A DNA stretch of 15,221 nt from Deltaproteobacteria bacterium. GTDB taxonomy: Bacteria > Desulfobacterota > JADFXK01. Numbering within the stretch: position 1 is the first letter of the stretch; each line of letters opens with the position of its first letter. The translations under genes and the position numbers were made by a program. Below are positions 1-6,834 of this stretch, piece after piece. Under the pieces are notes generated by a model. That model did not search any database and was not told where the DNA came from. It saw only the letters and a program-made list of their open reading frames with translations. The stretch lies in assembly GCA_015233295.1 (NCBI GenBank), contig JADFYC010000047.1, positions 1 to 15,221 of the forward strand, read 5' to 3'.

Positions 1-64
1 AAACGATCCTGGAAATAACAAATTGAAAGTCCTCTTGACAGAACTGGAAAGCCGGCAAAAATGA
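1..64 (+). CDS. 3' end of an upstream gene, probably a helical-repeat protein (partial)
   Basis: Frame 2 is open from the left edge of the window to a TGA at 62-64 and encodes 20 residues, NDPGNNKLKVLLTELESRQK. The stop overlaps the ATG of the next gene in an ATGA arrangement, which is typical of translationally coupled genes. The Leu-spaced amphipathic pattern (KLKVLLTELE) looks like the last helix of a TPR or similar repeat protein, but 20 residues are too few to assign a family. The next gene encodes TPRs, so two neighbouring TPR proteins are plausible. The coding status is inferred from the open frame and the stop/start overlap. Confidence 0.55.
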   Translation, partial: NDPGNNKLKVLLTELESRQK

Positions 65-981
65 GCTCTCTCCGAATGAACACAAAACATCACATCATTT
101 TGATCTGTTGCGCAGCTCTGTTGGCCGGTTTACCGGTTCCCGCTGCCGCCGCCGACGATTCCCCGGCCCGCCGTCATCTGATTATGGGACTAATCTATGC
201 TATTAAGGGAATGCCGGATCGAGAGGAAGCCGAATATAAAAAAGCCATCTCTAAAAAACCGGACCTGGCTGAGGCCCATTTCGCTTTGGGTTTTCTCTAT
301 GCGCAAAATAATATGGGTAAGCCGGCCAAAGAGCAGTTTGAGGCCGCCATCAAATACAAACCCAACTTCTCCTTGGCCTACTATAATCTGGCTATTATCT
401 GCTTTGCTGAAAAGGATTCATTTGACAAGGGCGTCGAATACATGCAACGGGTCTTCAAATTCAAACCGGATTATCCCGAAGCCCATTTTGAGTTAGGTGT
501 GGCCTTCGGAGGCCGGGGGGAACTTCAAAAAGCCATTGAGGAGTATGAAGAAGCAGTCAAATACAAACCGAGTTTCTGGCGGGCTTATCAAAACATGGGT
601 ACCACCTATTTGTTAATGAAGCAGTATCAGAAGGCCGCCTCATGTTTTAGGAAGGTTATAGAGATCAAACGAGATTCACCGAGCGCTTTGGTCAATCTAG
701 GCAACATTTACCTGCAAACCGGAGTCCTGGACCAGGCTATCGAATCTTATAAGGCAGCCATTACGGCCCAGCCGGAACACCTCAAAGCGCACTATAACCT
801 GGGGATGTGCTACCGCAAAAGCGGTGACACCTTCGCGGCCGTCGAGCACTTCTTTCTGGCCGGTCAAATCTGCCTGAAGAATGGAGATAAGGCGGGAGCT
901 CAAAAATGCCTGGAGGTCATCAAGGAGACCGATCCCAACTCCAGACGCTATACCGAACTCCAGGACATGATTAATTCCTGA
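61..981 (+). CDS. Secreted tetratricopeptide repeat protein
   Basis: This 306-residue protein begins with a signal peptide: basic residues near the start, a hydrophobic stretch at about 11-27, and an Ala-rich cleavage area around 27-32 (VPAAAADD). The mature protein is therefore likely periplasmic or held at the envelope. From about residue 36 to 290 it is a string of roughly seven 34-residue TPR units with the usual pattern, for example AEAHFALGFLYAQ, PEAHFELGVAFGGRG, PSALVNLGNIYLQTG and LKAHYNLGMCYRKSG. TPR arrays bind protein partners and have no catalytic residues. The ATG overlaps the stop of the preceding gene, so coupling is likely; a second in-frame ATG at codon 6 is a possible alternative start. 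The specific partner cannot be read from the sequence. Gene order makes a role in envelope or pilus assembly possible, but the intervening minus-strand block separates it from the pilin genes. Confidence 0.85.
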   Translation: MSSLRMNTKHHIILICCAALLAGLPVPAAAADDSPARRHLIMGLIYAIKGMPDREEAEYKKAISKKPDLAEAHFALGFLYAQNNMGKPAKEQFEAAIKYKPNFSLAYYNLAIICFAEKDSFDKGVEYMQRVFKFKPDYPEAHFELGVAFGGRGELQKAIEEYEEAVKYKPSFWRAYQNMGTTYLLMKQYQKAASCFRKVIEIKRDSPSALVNLGNIYLQTGVLDQAIESYKAAITAQPEHLKAHYNLGMCYRKSGDTFAAVEHFFLAGQICLKNGDKAGAQKCLEVIKETDPNSRRYTELQDMINS

Positions 982-1152
982 GTCTGATTAACAGGAAGGT
1001 AAGGCTGCCACCAGACTAATATTGCGGATGGTGATGCCTTTTGAATGCTCTGTGGTCGGAAGCAAGGTAAAAGATGAACATAGAAGATTGGTTGGAAATA
1101 TTTTTAAACGTTAGTAGGGGTTTTCGGGGGCAGTGTGGATGTTCACGTTCCC

Positions 1153-2838
1153 TCATCTGCGCCGACCTTTGATCACGATTATTTTGGGGCTTTCAATAGG
1201 GCAACATGTGAGAAAAACCTGGTTCCCACTAATTACCCTGGCATAGTTATTTTTGGGGGTCATGGCATTCAATAGCTTAGCCTCTTCCGCTTTGTTAGGA
1301 GAATCCGGCAAGTCTTTAGAGCTATCAGCGTATTCTCCGACTAAGACATAGTCAAACCGATCAAGCGCCTGGTGTATATCTTTATGATTGAAAATTTCGT
1401 AGGGAACTTTAAGTTTATTTAAATCAGTTTGGTGGATTCTCAGTTCTGCTGCGATTCCGACGCTCCCCCCAGGCCGATTCTTTGCCATTTTATTCATATA
1501 TGCTATGGCAAAAGTCCGGTTATCAACAGGAATCCCCGTAGAAAGAAGATCATAGAGACTAGAGTACCAGAGAAACCCAAAGTAACCGACTAACATTATT
1601 ATTGGCAAGGAGTATATTAGGTTCCTGACCAGACGTTTTTTGATTTTTAAATAAAGGACTAACTTTTGGAAAAACAAAAGGACAAAATATATTCCCGCAG
1701 CAGCGAATATGGCAAAAAATGGATATATTACTATAAAATTCCTGTGAAAGCCCACACACTGTTGAGACATTAAAACTAAGTATCCTAGAGGAAAGGATAG
1801 TATAATAATAGCTGCATATGGGTACCGCCAGACGGTCACCAGTATTCCTACGAAGCAGTAATAATAGGTGAACGAATCAAGATTTGAGGCTATCCGTTTA
1901 AGCTGCAACATAAAGTGCTTCATGCCTGGCTCGACGGTATTGGCCCCATGCCCGGCCACCATGTAGTGACGCACTTCATACCCGGATTGCATTAGGAAGT
2001 CCCTTAAATCGAACACTGCATAAGGATTAATACACAGGAACACCACGGGTGGAACTATAAATATGAGTAACATCCCCAACGGCCTGCTAAAGGTTATTTT
2101 CCGGATATTAATCATAAAGGCGATGGTTGGTACGACCATTGATATTACGGCGTTATATTTGTTGGCCGTCGCCAGGCCCACACACACCAAAGCAAGAATC
2201 AGATATTTTAGTTCCTTAGTGCAGTGAAATCGGAAAGAAAACAGTACCACAAGCAGCACGAAGAAAGAAAAAGGGAGATCGGTAGTGATCCGTATTGAAT
2301 GGTAAATATGGAAAGCCAACCCCGACATGATTAATGATGCAAGTATCGCGACCCATTTTCCATATGCCCTCAATGCGATCAGGCCGACGACAGGGACACT
2401 TATTGTCCCCATGAGAACTGTTAGCGCCCTATTCCACAAATAGAATGACGGATGGGATATGGTCCAGTTCCATCCGGTGTCGATATTGATAAGTATCTCA
2501 TCAAGGTTAGTTAAGCCAATGTACAGGCCGTCTATGCCCTCCCTGCCCATCAGGAAATAGTAATGAAGAACATCAACCACCAGACATGCGTAGATCATAA
2601 ATGATGGATAGTTAAAAAAATGTGGGTTAAGGTCGCCAGTCTTCAGAATCCTTAAAGCGGTGCTGGCGATCTGGGGTTCATCCCAATGGCGCCAATACAG
2701 GTAGGGAAGTCCGTCACTAGCTCCTAATATCCTCACGGTGAACGCATAGAACGTGATCACCATCATGGCCCAAAAAAAAGCTGTATCACGGCGTTCGACG
2801 GAGCTAATTATTGACTTTATTTTATTGTTACACCACAT
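1153..2838 (-). CDS. GT-C fold membrane glycosyltransferase, family 39-like
   Basis: This 561-residue integral membrane protein has many hydrophobic segments. In the first periplasmic loop it carries the acidic motif typical of GT-C enzymes (HWDEP, Asp53-Glu54), followed by TGDLNPHFFNYPSF at about 68-80. Both are hallmarks of the PMT/ArnT-like, dolichyl- or undecaprenyl-phosphate-sugar dependent glycosyltransferases. The family moves a sugar from a polyprenyl-phosphate carrier to a lipid, glycan or protein on the outer face of the inner membrane. Roughly ten membrane segments are followed by a soluble tail from about residue 430. The longest frame starts with a TTG at 2841; I prefer the ATG one codon later at 2838, which has GAAGGA about 8 bases upstream. 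It is the last gene of a minus-strand block with two methyltransferases, which suggests surface-glycan work. Donor and acceptor are unknown. Confidence 0.8.
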   Translation of the reverse strand: MWCNNKIKSIISSVERRDTAFFWAMMVITFYAFTVRILGASDGLPYLYWRHWDEPQIASTALRILKTGDLNPHFFNYPSFMIYACLVVDVLHYYFLMGREGIDGLYIGLTNLDEILINIDTGWNWTISHPSFYLWNRALTVLMGTISVPVVGLIALRAYGKWVAILASLIMSGLAFHIYHSIRITTDLPFSFFVLLVVLFSFRFHCTKELKYLILALVCVGLATANKYNAVISMVVPTIAFMINIRKITFSRPLGMLLIFIVPPVVFLCINPYAVFDLRDFLMQSGYEVRHYMVAGHGANTVEPGMKHFMLQLKRIASNLDSFTYYYCFVGILVTVWRYPYAAIIILSFPLGYLVLMSQQCVGFHRNFIVIYPFFAIFAAAGIYFVLLFFQKLVLYLKIKKRLVRNLIYSLPIIMLVGYFGFLWYSSLYDLLSTGIPVDNRTFAIAYMNKMAKNRPGGSVGIAAELRIHQTDLNKLKVPYEIFNHKDIHQALDRFDYVLVGEYADSSKDLPDSPNKAEEAKLLNAMTPKNNYARVISGNQVFLTCCPIESPKIIVIKGRRR

Positions 2839-2850
2839 CAACCTTTTCCT

Positions 2851-3132
2851 TCAAGCCAGGCGCATCGCTATAGTTTTCCGAGAGTGCGAGGATTTATCCG
2901 GAATTTGCTTACTTACCGCTTTGATATAGGAGATGAGTTTCCCATTGTCAAGACAAATTTTTTTGGCATTCCTGAGGTGAAAAGCCCTCTCGATCTCTGA
3001 AAGGTCCAAGCTAACATCCGTCCACGGTTGTCCATTTTCACACGGGAAGTGAGCCTCGGCCGATCATCCCGATTCCTGGATATGCCCAGGACGTTTGCAC
3101 AGGTTGAATAGATCCTCGTCGGGTTCAAACAT
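2851..3132 (-). pseudogene. Possible broken small gene with one in-frame stop codon
   Basis: Between the methyltransferase and the glycosyltransferase, one minus-strand frame starts at an ATG (3130-3132) overlapping the methyltransferase stop region. It reads MFEPDEDLFNLCKRPGHIQE, then meets a TGA at 3064-3066, and continues open for 70 more codons to a TGA at 2851-2853. The downstream part has protein-like composition (for example DVSLDLSEIERAFHL and DNGKLISYIKAVSKQIPDK). I do not recognise a family. It could be a gene broken by a single nonsense mutation, a sequencing error, or non-coding spacer. A competing 71-codon frame from a TTG at 3128 is highly basic, looks less like protein, and is treated as a shadow. 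Confidence 0.3.
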
Positions 3133-4285
3133 AGATGGTCAACGGATACCTTTTGAGATTTTCTTTGACTACATCAATATAGATAGGACTCATGGCCAAG
3201 GCGAGATGCCGGATATGTAACTGGTCAATCAGGTCGAGTCCACCCACGGGTCGACCGTGGATCCGGATGCCCCATACGGCCTGGTTCTCATCGAGATAGG
3301 CGGTGATTTCTTTAGGATCAAAACCGCCCAGCCAAGGGGCAAACAGGCCGGTAGCAGATAAACCGAAAATGGCAAAATTTTCAGCCCGTCCCAGGGCGGC
3401 CTCCCTAGCCTGAGAAATGAGTTCTATCCCGCGCCGGGCCAACGCTTCGTTCCGTCTGGCCACGGCCAGGTTCTCGTCAAAGCAGTTTCCTAACCTATCA
3501 AGTGGGCCGTCCACCTTGGACAAAGCCAGGAACATCGGCACACCCACCTCTCGGACACCCACCACCCGGAATCCCGCGGCACTCGCCAGGCTCTTCAAGG
3601 TCTCTACGGTAAACTTAGAAAGATGATCTATGCAGAACATATCTCCAGGATTATAGGCAAAATTTGGCACGCGGATAAACAAGTACCCAGTCGGTTTGAG
3701 AGATCGCCAGGCCCAACGCAACAGGTCAAGGGGATTGGGCACGTGCTCTAATACGCCTAAGCCCACGACCAGGTCGTAAGTTTCCGCGGCCGCCTCAAAG
3801 GCCTGATAACCCGTGGGAATGACTTCAGCCAGCGGCAAATTGCGCCGTAATGACTCCAAAGCGGCACTGGGCTCCAGGGCGGTGATGCTCCACTGGGGGA
3901 GTCCGGCGGCCAGGTGAGTCAGGAAATGCCCTTTACCCGCACCCACTTCCAGCATGGCTCCTTTTTCGGCCAGGCCGATCATCTCCTGCAACAACGTATA
4001 GGACCGCCGGGCCTGAGACATAGCGGTCAATGGAGTAAAACTCTTCACCCCGGCCTCTTCCCGATGCATCATCAAGCGATAAGTATGACGGTAGAATTCA
4101 TCCGTGTCGCCGCGGGTCCCGGCCGCATTATAAATAAGTCCACATTCTCGGCAGCAACGGTTATCGATGACGGCATAGGTGACGGCCATGAAATCGGAGG
4201 TGACCGCCGGCCCCGCATATAAAGGATACAATGACTCATGATGGTCTGATCCACAGATGGGGCAGGTTGCGTTAATCTCAGCCAT
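3125..4285 (-). CDS. Class I SAM-dependent methyltransferase with N-terminal zinc-binding motif and C-terminal Rossmann-like domain
   Basis: The 386-residue protein has three parts. Residues 8-48 hold two Cys pairs (CPIC at 8-11 and CREC at 45-48) that probably bind zinc. Residues about 95-240 form a class I methyltransferase domain with motif I LEVGAGKG (112-119), the acidic end of strand two (ALEPS, 136-140) and LEHVPNP (179-185). Residues about 302-375 form a second Rossmann-like region (FAIFGLSATGLFAPWLGG, ITAYLDEN, GRPVGG). This order is that of sugar C-methyltransferases and related enzymes acting on nucleotide sugars or glycans (Methyltransf_13/11/14 pattern), so deoxysugar or surface-glycan modification is likely. 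A TTG two codons upstream gives a longer frame; I choose the ATG at 4285 because GGAG sits 7 bases before it. The upstream methyltransferase stops only 2 bases earlier, so the pair is probably co-translated. Confidence 0.8.
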   Translation of the reverse strand: MAEINATCPICGSDHHESLYPLYAGPAVTSDFMAVTYAVIDNRCCRECGLIYNAAGTRGDTDEFYRHTYRLMMHREEAGVKSFTPLTAMSQARRSYTLLQEMIGLAEKGAMLEVGAGKGHFLTHLAAGLPQWSITALEPSAALESLRRNLPLAEVIPTGYQAFEAAAETYDLVVGLGVLEHVPNPLDLLRWAWRSLKPTGYLFIRVPNFAYNPGDMFCIDHLSKFTVETLKSLASAAGFRVVGVREVGVPMFLALSKVDGPLDRLGNCFDENLAVARRNEALARRGIELISQAREAALGRAENFAIFGLSATGLFAPWLGGFDPKEITAYLDENQAVWGIRIHGRPVGGLDLIDQLHIRHLALAMSPIYIDVVKENLKRYPLTIYV

Positions 4286-4287
4286 GA

Positions 4288-5133
4288 TCAATCTCCTTCA
4301 CCTTTCCAGGCCAGGGCTTCGACCATTTTCCTGGCCAGGGAATTAAGCACCGGAATCCGATAAAGCAGTCGTTTGATCCCAGGGTGGGTGGACAAGTTGG
4401 CGTTTTTGACCACCACTCGGGCCAGGCCCCGGCTAAATCCGGCCCGGGTAAAAAAGGCATTCATCGTCCGGGGCGTGAGGTAAAGGTTAAAAGGTCGTTC
4501 TTCCTTAAATAGCCATAATCCGATATTGGCATAACAGGTCGTCAGCCAGATCAGTCCTCCAGGCTTGAGCAGGCTATGAATGTTTTGCAGCGCGGCCAAG
4601 GGTGAACTCATGGTGCTGAACACGTCGAAGACGGTCACAACGTCAAAACTATCTTTTTCGAGAGACGTGGCCGCCGCGTCCTCCTCCCGAATATCCAGGC
4701 CGTAATGATGCCGGCCATACTCGGCCAGGACTGAGGAAATATCTATCCCTTGGACCTGGAACCCCCGCTTCCGGGCCTCATCAATAAATATCCCGGTGGC
4801 ACAGCCCACATCCAGTAATTTGCCGCCGCCAAAATTCATTTCCCGCAGTTGATCTAACCGGCGGTTGGCCAACTCCCGTCTCCAGACCTCCCCTTGCTGG
4901 TAATGCTCGACAAAAGTCCGCCCGGACGGCAGCCGCGTTTCCCCTTGCCAGCAAGCCATCCTGACCTCTTCGGGAAACATGGGAAACTGCCGGACGAGCC
5001 CGCAGGACCGACAATGAACCAGTTGTCGTCCTGATTTTTTAAATAATTTTTCAAACGACCCGTGCCCACAAAGGGGACAGGCAGCACAATCTTCATTCAT
5101 CTTGAAATCACTTAGAGCTGCCATAAACCACAT
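4288..5133 (-). CDS. Class I SAM-dependent methyltransferase with N-terminal zinc ribbon
   Basis: This protein of up to 281 residues opens with a zinc-ribbon-like motif, CPLC at 19-22 and CRSC at 41-44. A class I methyltransferase domain follows, with motif I LLDVGCATG (106-114), the acidic ribose-binding residue in GIDIS (Asp131), DVVTVFDVF and the post-motif LLKPGGLIWLTT. The layout matches small zinc-finger methyltransferases that sit in polysaccharide and glycan clusters, but the substrate cannot be told. The start is uncertain: ATGs exist at codons 1, 4 and 12 and none has a clear Shine-Dalgarno sequence; codon 12 (MNEDCAACPLC) begins just before the first Cys pair. It is the first gene of the minus-strand block, downstream of the consensus sigma-70 promoter at 5196-5225, and is coupled to the next methyltransferase. 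Confidence 0.8.
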   Translation of the reverse strand: MWFMAALSDFKMNEDCAACPLCGHGSFEKLFKKSGRQLVHCRSCGLVRQFPMFPEEVRMACWQGETRLPSGRTFVEHYQQGEVWRRELANRRLDQLREMNFGGGKLLDVGCATGIFIDEARKRGFQVQGIDISSVLAEYGRHHYGLDIREEDAAATSLEKDSFDVVTVFDVFSTMSSPLAALQNIHSLLKPGGLIWLTTCYANIGLWLFKEERPFNLYLTPRTMNAFFTRAGFSRGLARVVVKNANLSTHPGIKRLLYRIPVLNSLARKMVEALAWKGEGD

Positions 5134-5195
5134 GGCGAGGAATAAATTAAAGAGACGAAAAGCGTAACGCTAAGGGCGTAATGATTTTTCGTACA

Positions 5196-5225
5196 ATTAT
5201 AGTGCGCTGTTATTTATTTTGTCAA
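5196..5225 (-). promoter_or_regulatory. Consensus sigma-70 promoter for the methyltransferase/glycosyltransferase block
   Basis: On the minus strand the sequence reads TTGACA (5225-5220), an 18-base AT-rich spacer, then TATAAT (5201-5196). Both boxes match the consensus exactly. Transcription would start near 5188, giving a leader of about 55 bases before the first possible ATG at 5133. It points away from the pilin genes, so the two transcription units are divergent. Confidence 0.75.
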
Positions 5226-5277
5226 CCCAGGCCCGGAGGGGGAATATTGATCATTTGTAAGGGAACACCGGAACGAA

Positions 5278-5292
5278 TGACAATTTTTGTCA
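5278..5292. promoter_or_regulatory. Palindromic enhancer candidate upstream of the first pilin (possible PilR site)
   Basis: TGACAA-TTT-TTGTCA is a perfect inverted repeat with 6-base arms and a 3-base centre. The same arms recur at 6116-6130 in front of the second pilin. In both copies 137 bases separate the palindrome from the sigma-54 promoter, a usual enhancer distance. PilR sites described in Pseudomonas contain TGTC elements, which fits. The binding protein is inferred. Confidence 0.6.
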
Positions 5293-5429
5293 AATAGTTT
5301 CCGTTTGATATCTAAGGCGCATAAGGGCCGGCGGACAAACCGTGGTCCAACAATTCCTTCGTTCGTCTAACAGGATGTTCTAACGACGAATTTACCAATG
5401 TTTTATTTCCCGCCCCATTAACCTGGTGA

Positions 5430-5444
5430 TGGCACACTTCCTGC
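5430..5444 (+). promoter_or_regulatory. Sigma-54 promoter of the first pilin gene
   Basis: TGGCACACTTCCTGC matches the -24/-12 pattern: the GG and GC doublets are separated by exactly 10 bases and TGGCAC is the consensus -24 box. Transcription should start around 5456, leaving an untranslated leader of about 150 bases before the pilin ATG. Sigma-54 plus the PilS/PilR two-component system is the classical control of pilA genes. The identical 15-mer occurs before the second pilin. Confidence 0.85.
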
Positions 5445-5605
5445 TTACAAATTTAGAAGGCAAATAAAAAGTCAAAAAATATTTTTATTAACCGGACACT
5501 TCTGGAGTTAATCGCGGCGGGACACATGGGGATGATAACGGTCCGGTAATTGTTGGCAATATTGTCAAACAAAGAATTTAACGATGGGACTCGGGAGGAC
5601 CAACA

Positions 5606-5929
5606 ATGATGACAACTGAAAAGAGCCACAAGGGTTTTACCTTGATCGAATTGATGATCGTTATCGCTATCATCGGTATTTTGGCGGCGGTTGCCATTCC
5701 TCAATTCATGGCCTACAAGGTCAATGCCAACAATGCCACTGCAGAAAGCGACGTGCGGACCCTCCAGACTGAATGTGAAGCCATCTTTGCAGACTGCGAC
5801 TCTTACCCACAGGCAGTTGCGGCAACCACATGGCCGGCGACCATGCCTTTGACAGCTGGGGGAACCTGTCCCTCGCCCCCTCGGCACTTCCAATTGTCCA
5901 GGCACGTCACGATGGCGCTTTTCAACTAA
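5606..5929 (+). CDS. pilA: Type IV prepilin, PilA-like (first tandem copy)
   Basis: This is a 107-residue type IVa prepilin. A 10-residue positively charged leader ends in HKG, and the prepilin peptidase would cut before Phe11 and methylate it. The mature N-terminus FTLIELMIVIAIIGILAAVA has Glu at +5 and is the helix that packs in the pilus core. The next part (IPQFMAYKV to FADCDSYP) aligns with the short Geobacter PilA, including aromatics at mature positions 1, 24, 27, 51 and 57. Unlike that pilin it carries about 36 further residues, and it has Cys at 57, 64 and 88. The start is clear: GGGAGGA lies 7 bases before ATGATG. It has its own sigma-54 promoter and enhancer palindrome. The last 35 residues differ from those of the second copy (..RHVTMALFN versus ..KGVKLAIVAN), so it may be a specialised or alternative pilin. 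Confidence 0.92.
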   Translation: MMTTEKSHKGFTLIELMIVIAIIGILAAVAIPQFMAYKVNANNATAESDVRTLQTECEAIFADCDSYPQAVAATTWPATMPLTAGGTCPSPPRHFQLSRHVTMALFN

Positions 5930-6115
5930 TAGGGTTATGGGCGAAAGCTTTCCCGAATCTGCGTTAAAGCCAACCTACCACATCAGTTAACCGGCGTCGC
6001 ACACCAAATTCTCGTCTCCTATTGCCTGTTCCTGCGAATATATTATCCTGTTATTTGTTTGCGAAGCCGGCCGGAAAAGAAATATCTGTTATTTTCAAGC
6101 GGCCGCCGGATAGGG

Positions 6116-6130
6116 TGACAAATTTTGTCA
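6116..6130. promoter_or_regulatory. Palindromic enhancer candidate upstream of the second pilin (possible PilR site)
   Basis: TGACAA-ATT-TTGTCA keeps both 6-base arms of the first copy while the 3-base centre has changed. The flanking CAAATAGTTTCCGTTT is also shared. It lies 137 bases before the sigma-54 promoter, exactly as in copy A. Conserved arms with a drifting centre suggest a selected dimer-binding site. Confidence 0.6.
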
Positions 6131-6267
6131 AATAGTTTCCGTTTTTTGTTCCAAGCGCATAAGGGCAGGTGGAGAAAACTTGGTCCAACAGTTCCTCTGT
6201 TCCTCTAATAGGGTGTTCTAACGACGAATTTACCCAGGATGTTTTTTCCCTCCCGTTGGTTTGATGA

Positions 6268-6282
6268 TGGCACACTTCCTGC
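6268..6282 (+). promoter_or_regulatory. Sigma-54 promoter of the second pilin gene
   Basis: TGGCACACTTCCTGC is identical to the promoter of the first pilin, with canonical GG-N10-GC spacing. The start point would be near 6294, with a leader of about 142 bases. The transcript may continue through the small secreted protein to the hairpin at 7121-7163. Confidence 0.85.
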
Positions 6283-6435
6283 AGATGTAATAAAGCAAAT
6301 AAAGAGTCAAAAAAGATTTCCGCGTGTATACATTTTTATTCGATGCGAGGACAAAGGGGGGGTGATAAAAGTCTGGTGATTGTTGTCAATAATGTCAAAC
6401 ACAGAATTTAACAACAGAATTCAGGAGGACCAACA

Positions 6436-6768
6436 ATGATGACAAAAGTCAAGAACCATAAAGGTTTTACCTTGATCGAATTGATGATCGTTATCGCCAT
6501 CATCGGTATTTTAGCGGCGATTGCCATCCCCCAATTCGCGGCTTACAAGATCAGCGCCAACAATGCCGCAGCGGAAAGCGACGTGCGGAACCTCCAGACT
6601 GAATGTGAAGCCATCTATGCCGACTGCGACTCTTACCCCCTTGCAGTTCCAGCTGGGGTCACAGGGCCAGCGACATTATCTCTGCAAGCAAATGGGGCAG
6701 CCTGCCCCACTCCGGCTCGGAATTTCCAAGTATCTAAGGGCGTCAAATTAGCGATTGTGGCTAACTAA
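6436..6768 (+). CDS. pilA: Type IV prepilin, PilA-like (second tandem copy)
   Basis: This 110-residue prepilin closely resembles the upstream copy. The leader ends in HKG with cleavage expected before Phe11, Glu is at mature +5, and the core helix is FTLIELMIVIAIIGILAAIA. The region to about residue 70 aligns with Geobacter PilA, with aromatics at mature 1, 24, 27, 51 (Tyr instead of Phe) and 57. A C-terminal extension of about 40 residues contains the third Cys (57, 64, 90). Its C-terminal end is less basic and richer in small residues than that of copy A. The AGGAGGACCAACA-ATG start is well supported. It is the pilin nearest the downstream accessory genes, so it may be the major subunit; that ranking is inference. 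Confidence 0.92.
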   Translation: MMTKVKNHKGFTLIELMIVIAIIGILAAIAIPQFAAYKISANNAAAESDVRNLQTECEAIYADCDSYPLAVPAGVTGPATLSLQANGAACPTPARNFQVSKGVKLAIVAN

Positions 6769-6834
6769 TAATGATGTTACAGCTTGAACTTTTCCAAAAT
6801 CGCGGTATTCAGCCTTAACTATAGGAGGGTGCAA

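Larger units (their letters stand above)
5278..5818 (+). repeat. Duplicated pilin unit, copy A (enhancer, sigma-54 promoter, leader and 5' part of pilin gene)
   Basis: This stretch aligns nearly end to end with 6116-6648. Shared blocks are the palindrome, GCGCATAAGGG, TGGTCCAACA, TGTTCTAACGACGAATTTACC, the sigma-54 promoter, the GTCAAACA..AGAATTTAAC leader element, the ribosome binding site, and the first 70 or so pilin codons. Similarity fades in the last third of the coding region. It is a tandem segmental duplication with a period of about 830-838 bases, and it accounts for most of the 5134-5605 gene-free stretch. Confidence 0.8.
6116..6648 (+). repeat. Duplicated pilin unit, copy B
   Basis: This is the second copy of the unit described at 5278-5818, with the same order of enhancer palindrome, conserved blocks, sigma-54 promoter, leader and pilin 5' region. 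Small indels in the leader shorten it by about 8 bases. Together with 5930-6115, in which I see no gene, it explains the gene-free stretch between the two pilins. Confidence 0.8.

Noticed and set aside
1028..1114. 28-codon plus-strand frame (MVMPFECSVVGSKVKDEHRR..) in the gap between convergent genes
   Set aside because: There is no Shine-Dalgarno sequence, no recognisable motif and no context; it is too short to support.
2913..3128. 71-codon minus-strand frame from a TTG start
   Set aside because: It is strongly basic with an unlikely composition, has no ribosome binding site of its own, and competes with another frame that looks more protein-like.
5453..5905. 150-codon minus-strand frame antisense to the first pilin
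   Set aside because: It overlaps a certain pilin gene and its leader and has Cys/Arg-rich low-plausibility composition; it is a shadow of the pilin coding bias.
6784..6834. Upstream start for the small secreted protein
   Set aside because: It has no ribosome binding site and would place 17 residues before the signal peptide, whereas the ATG at 6835 has AGGAGGG at proper distance.
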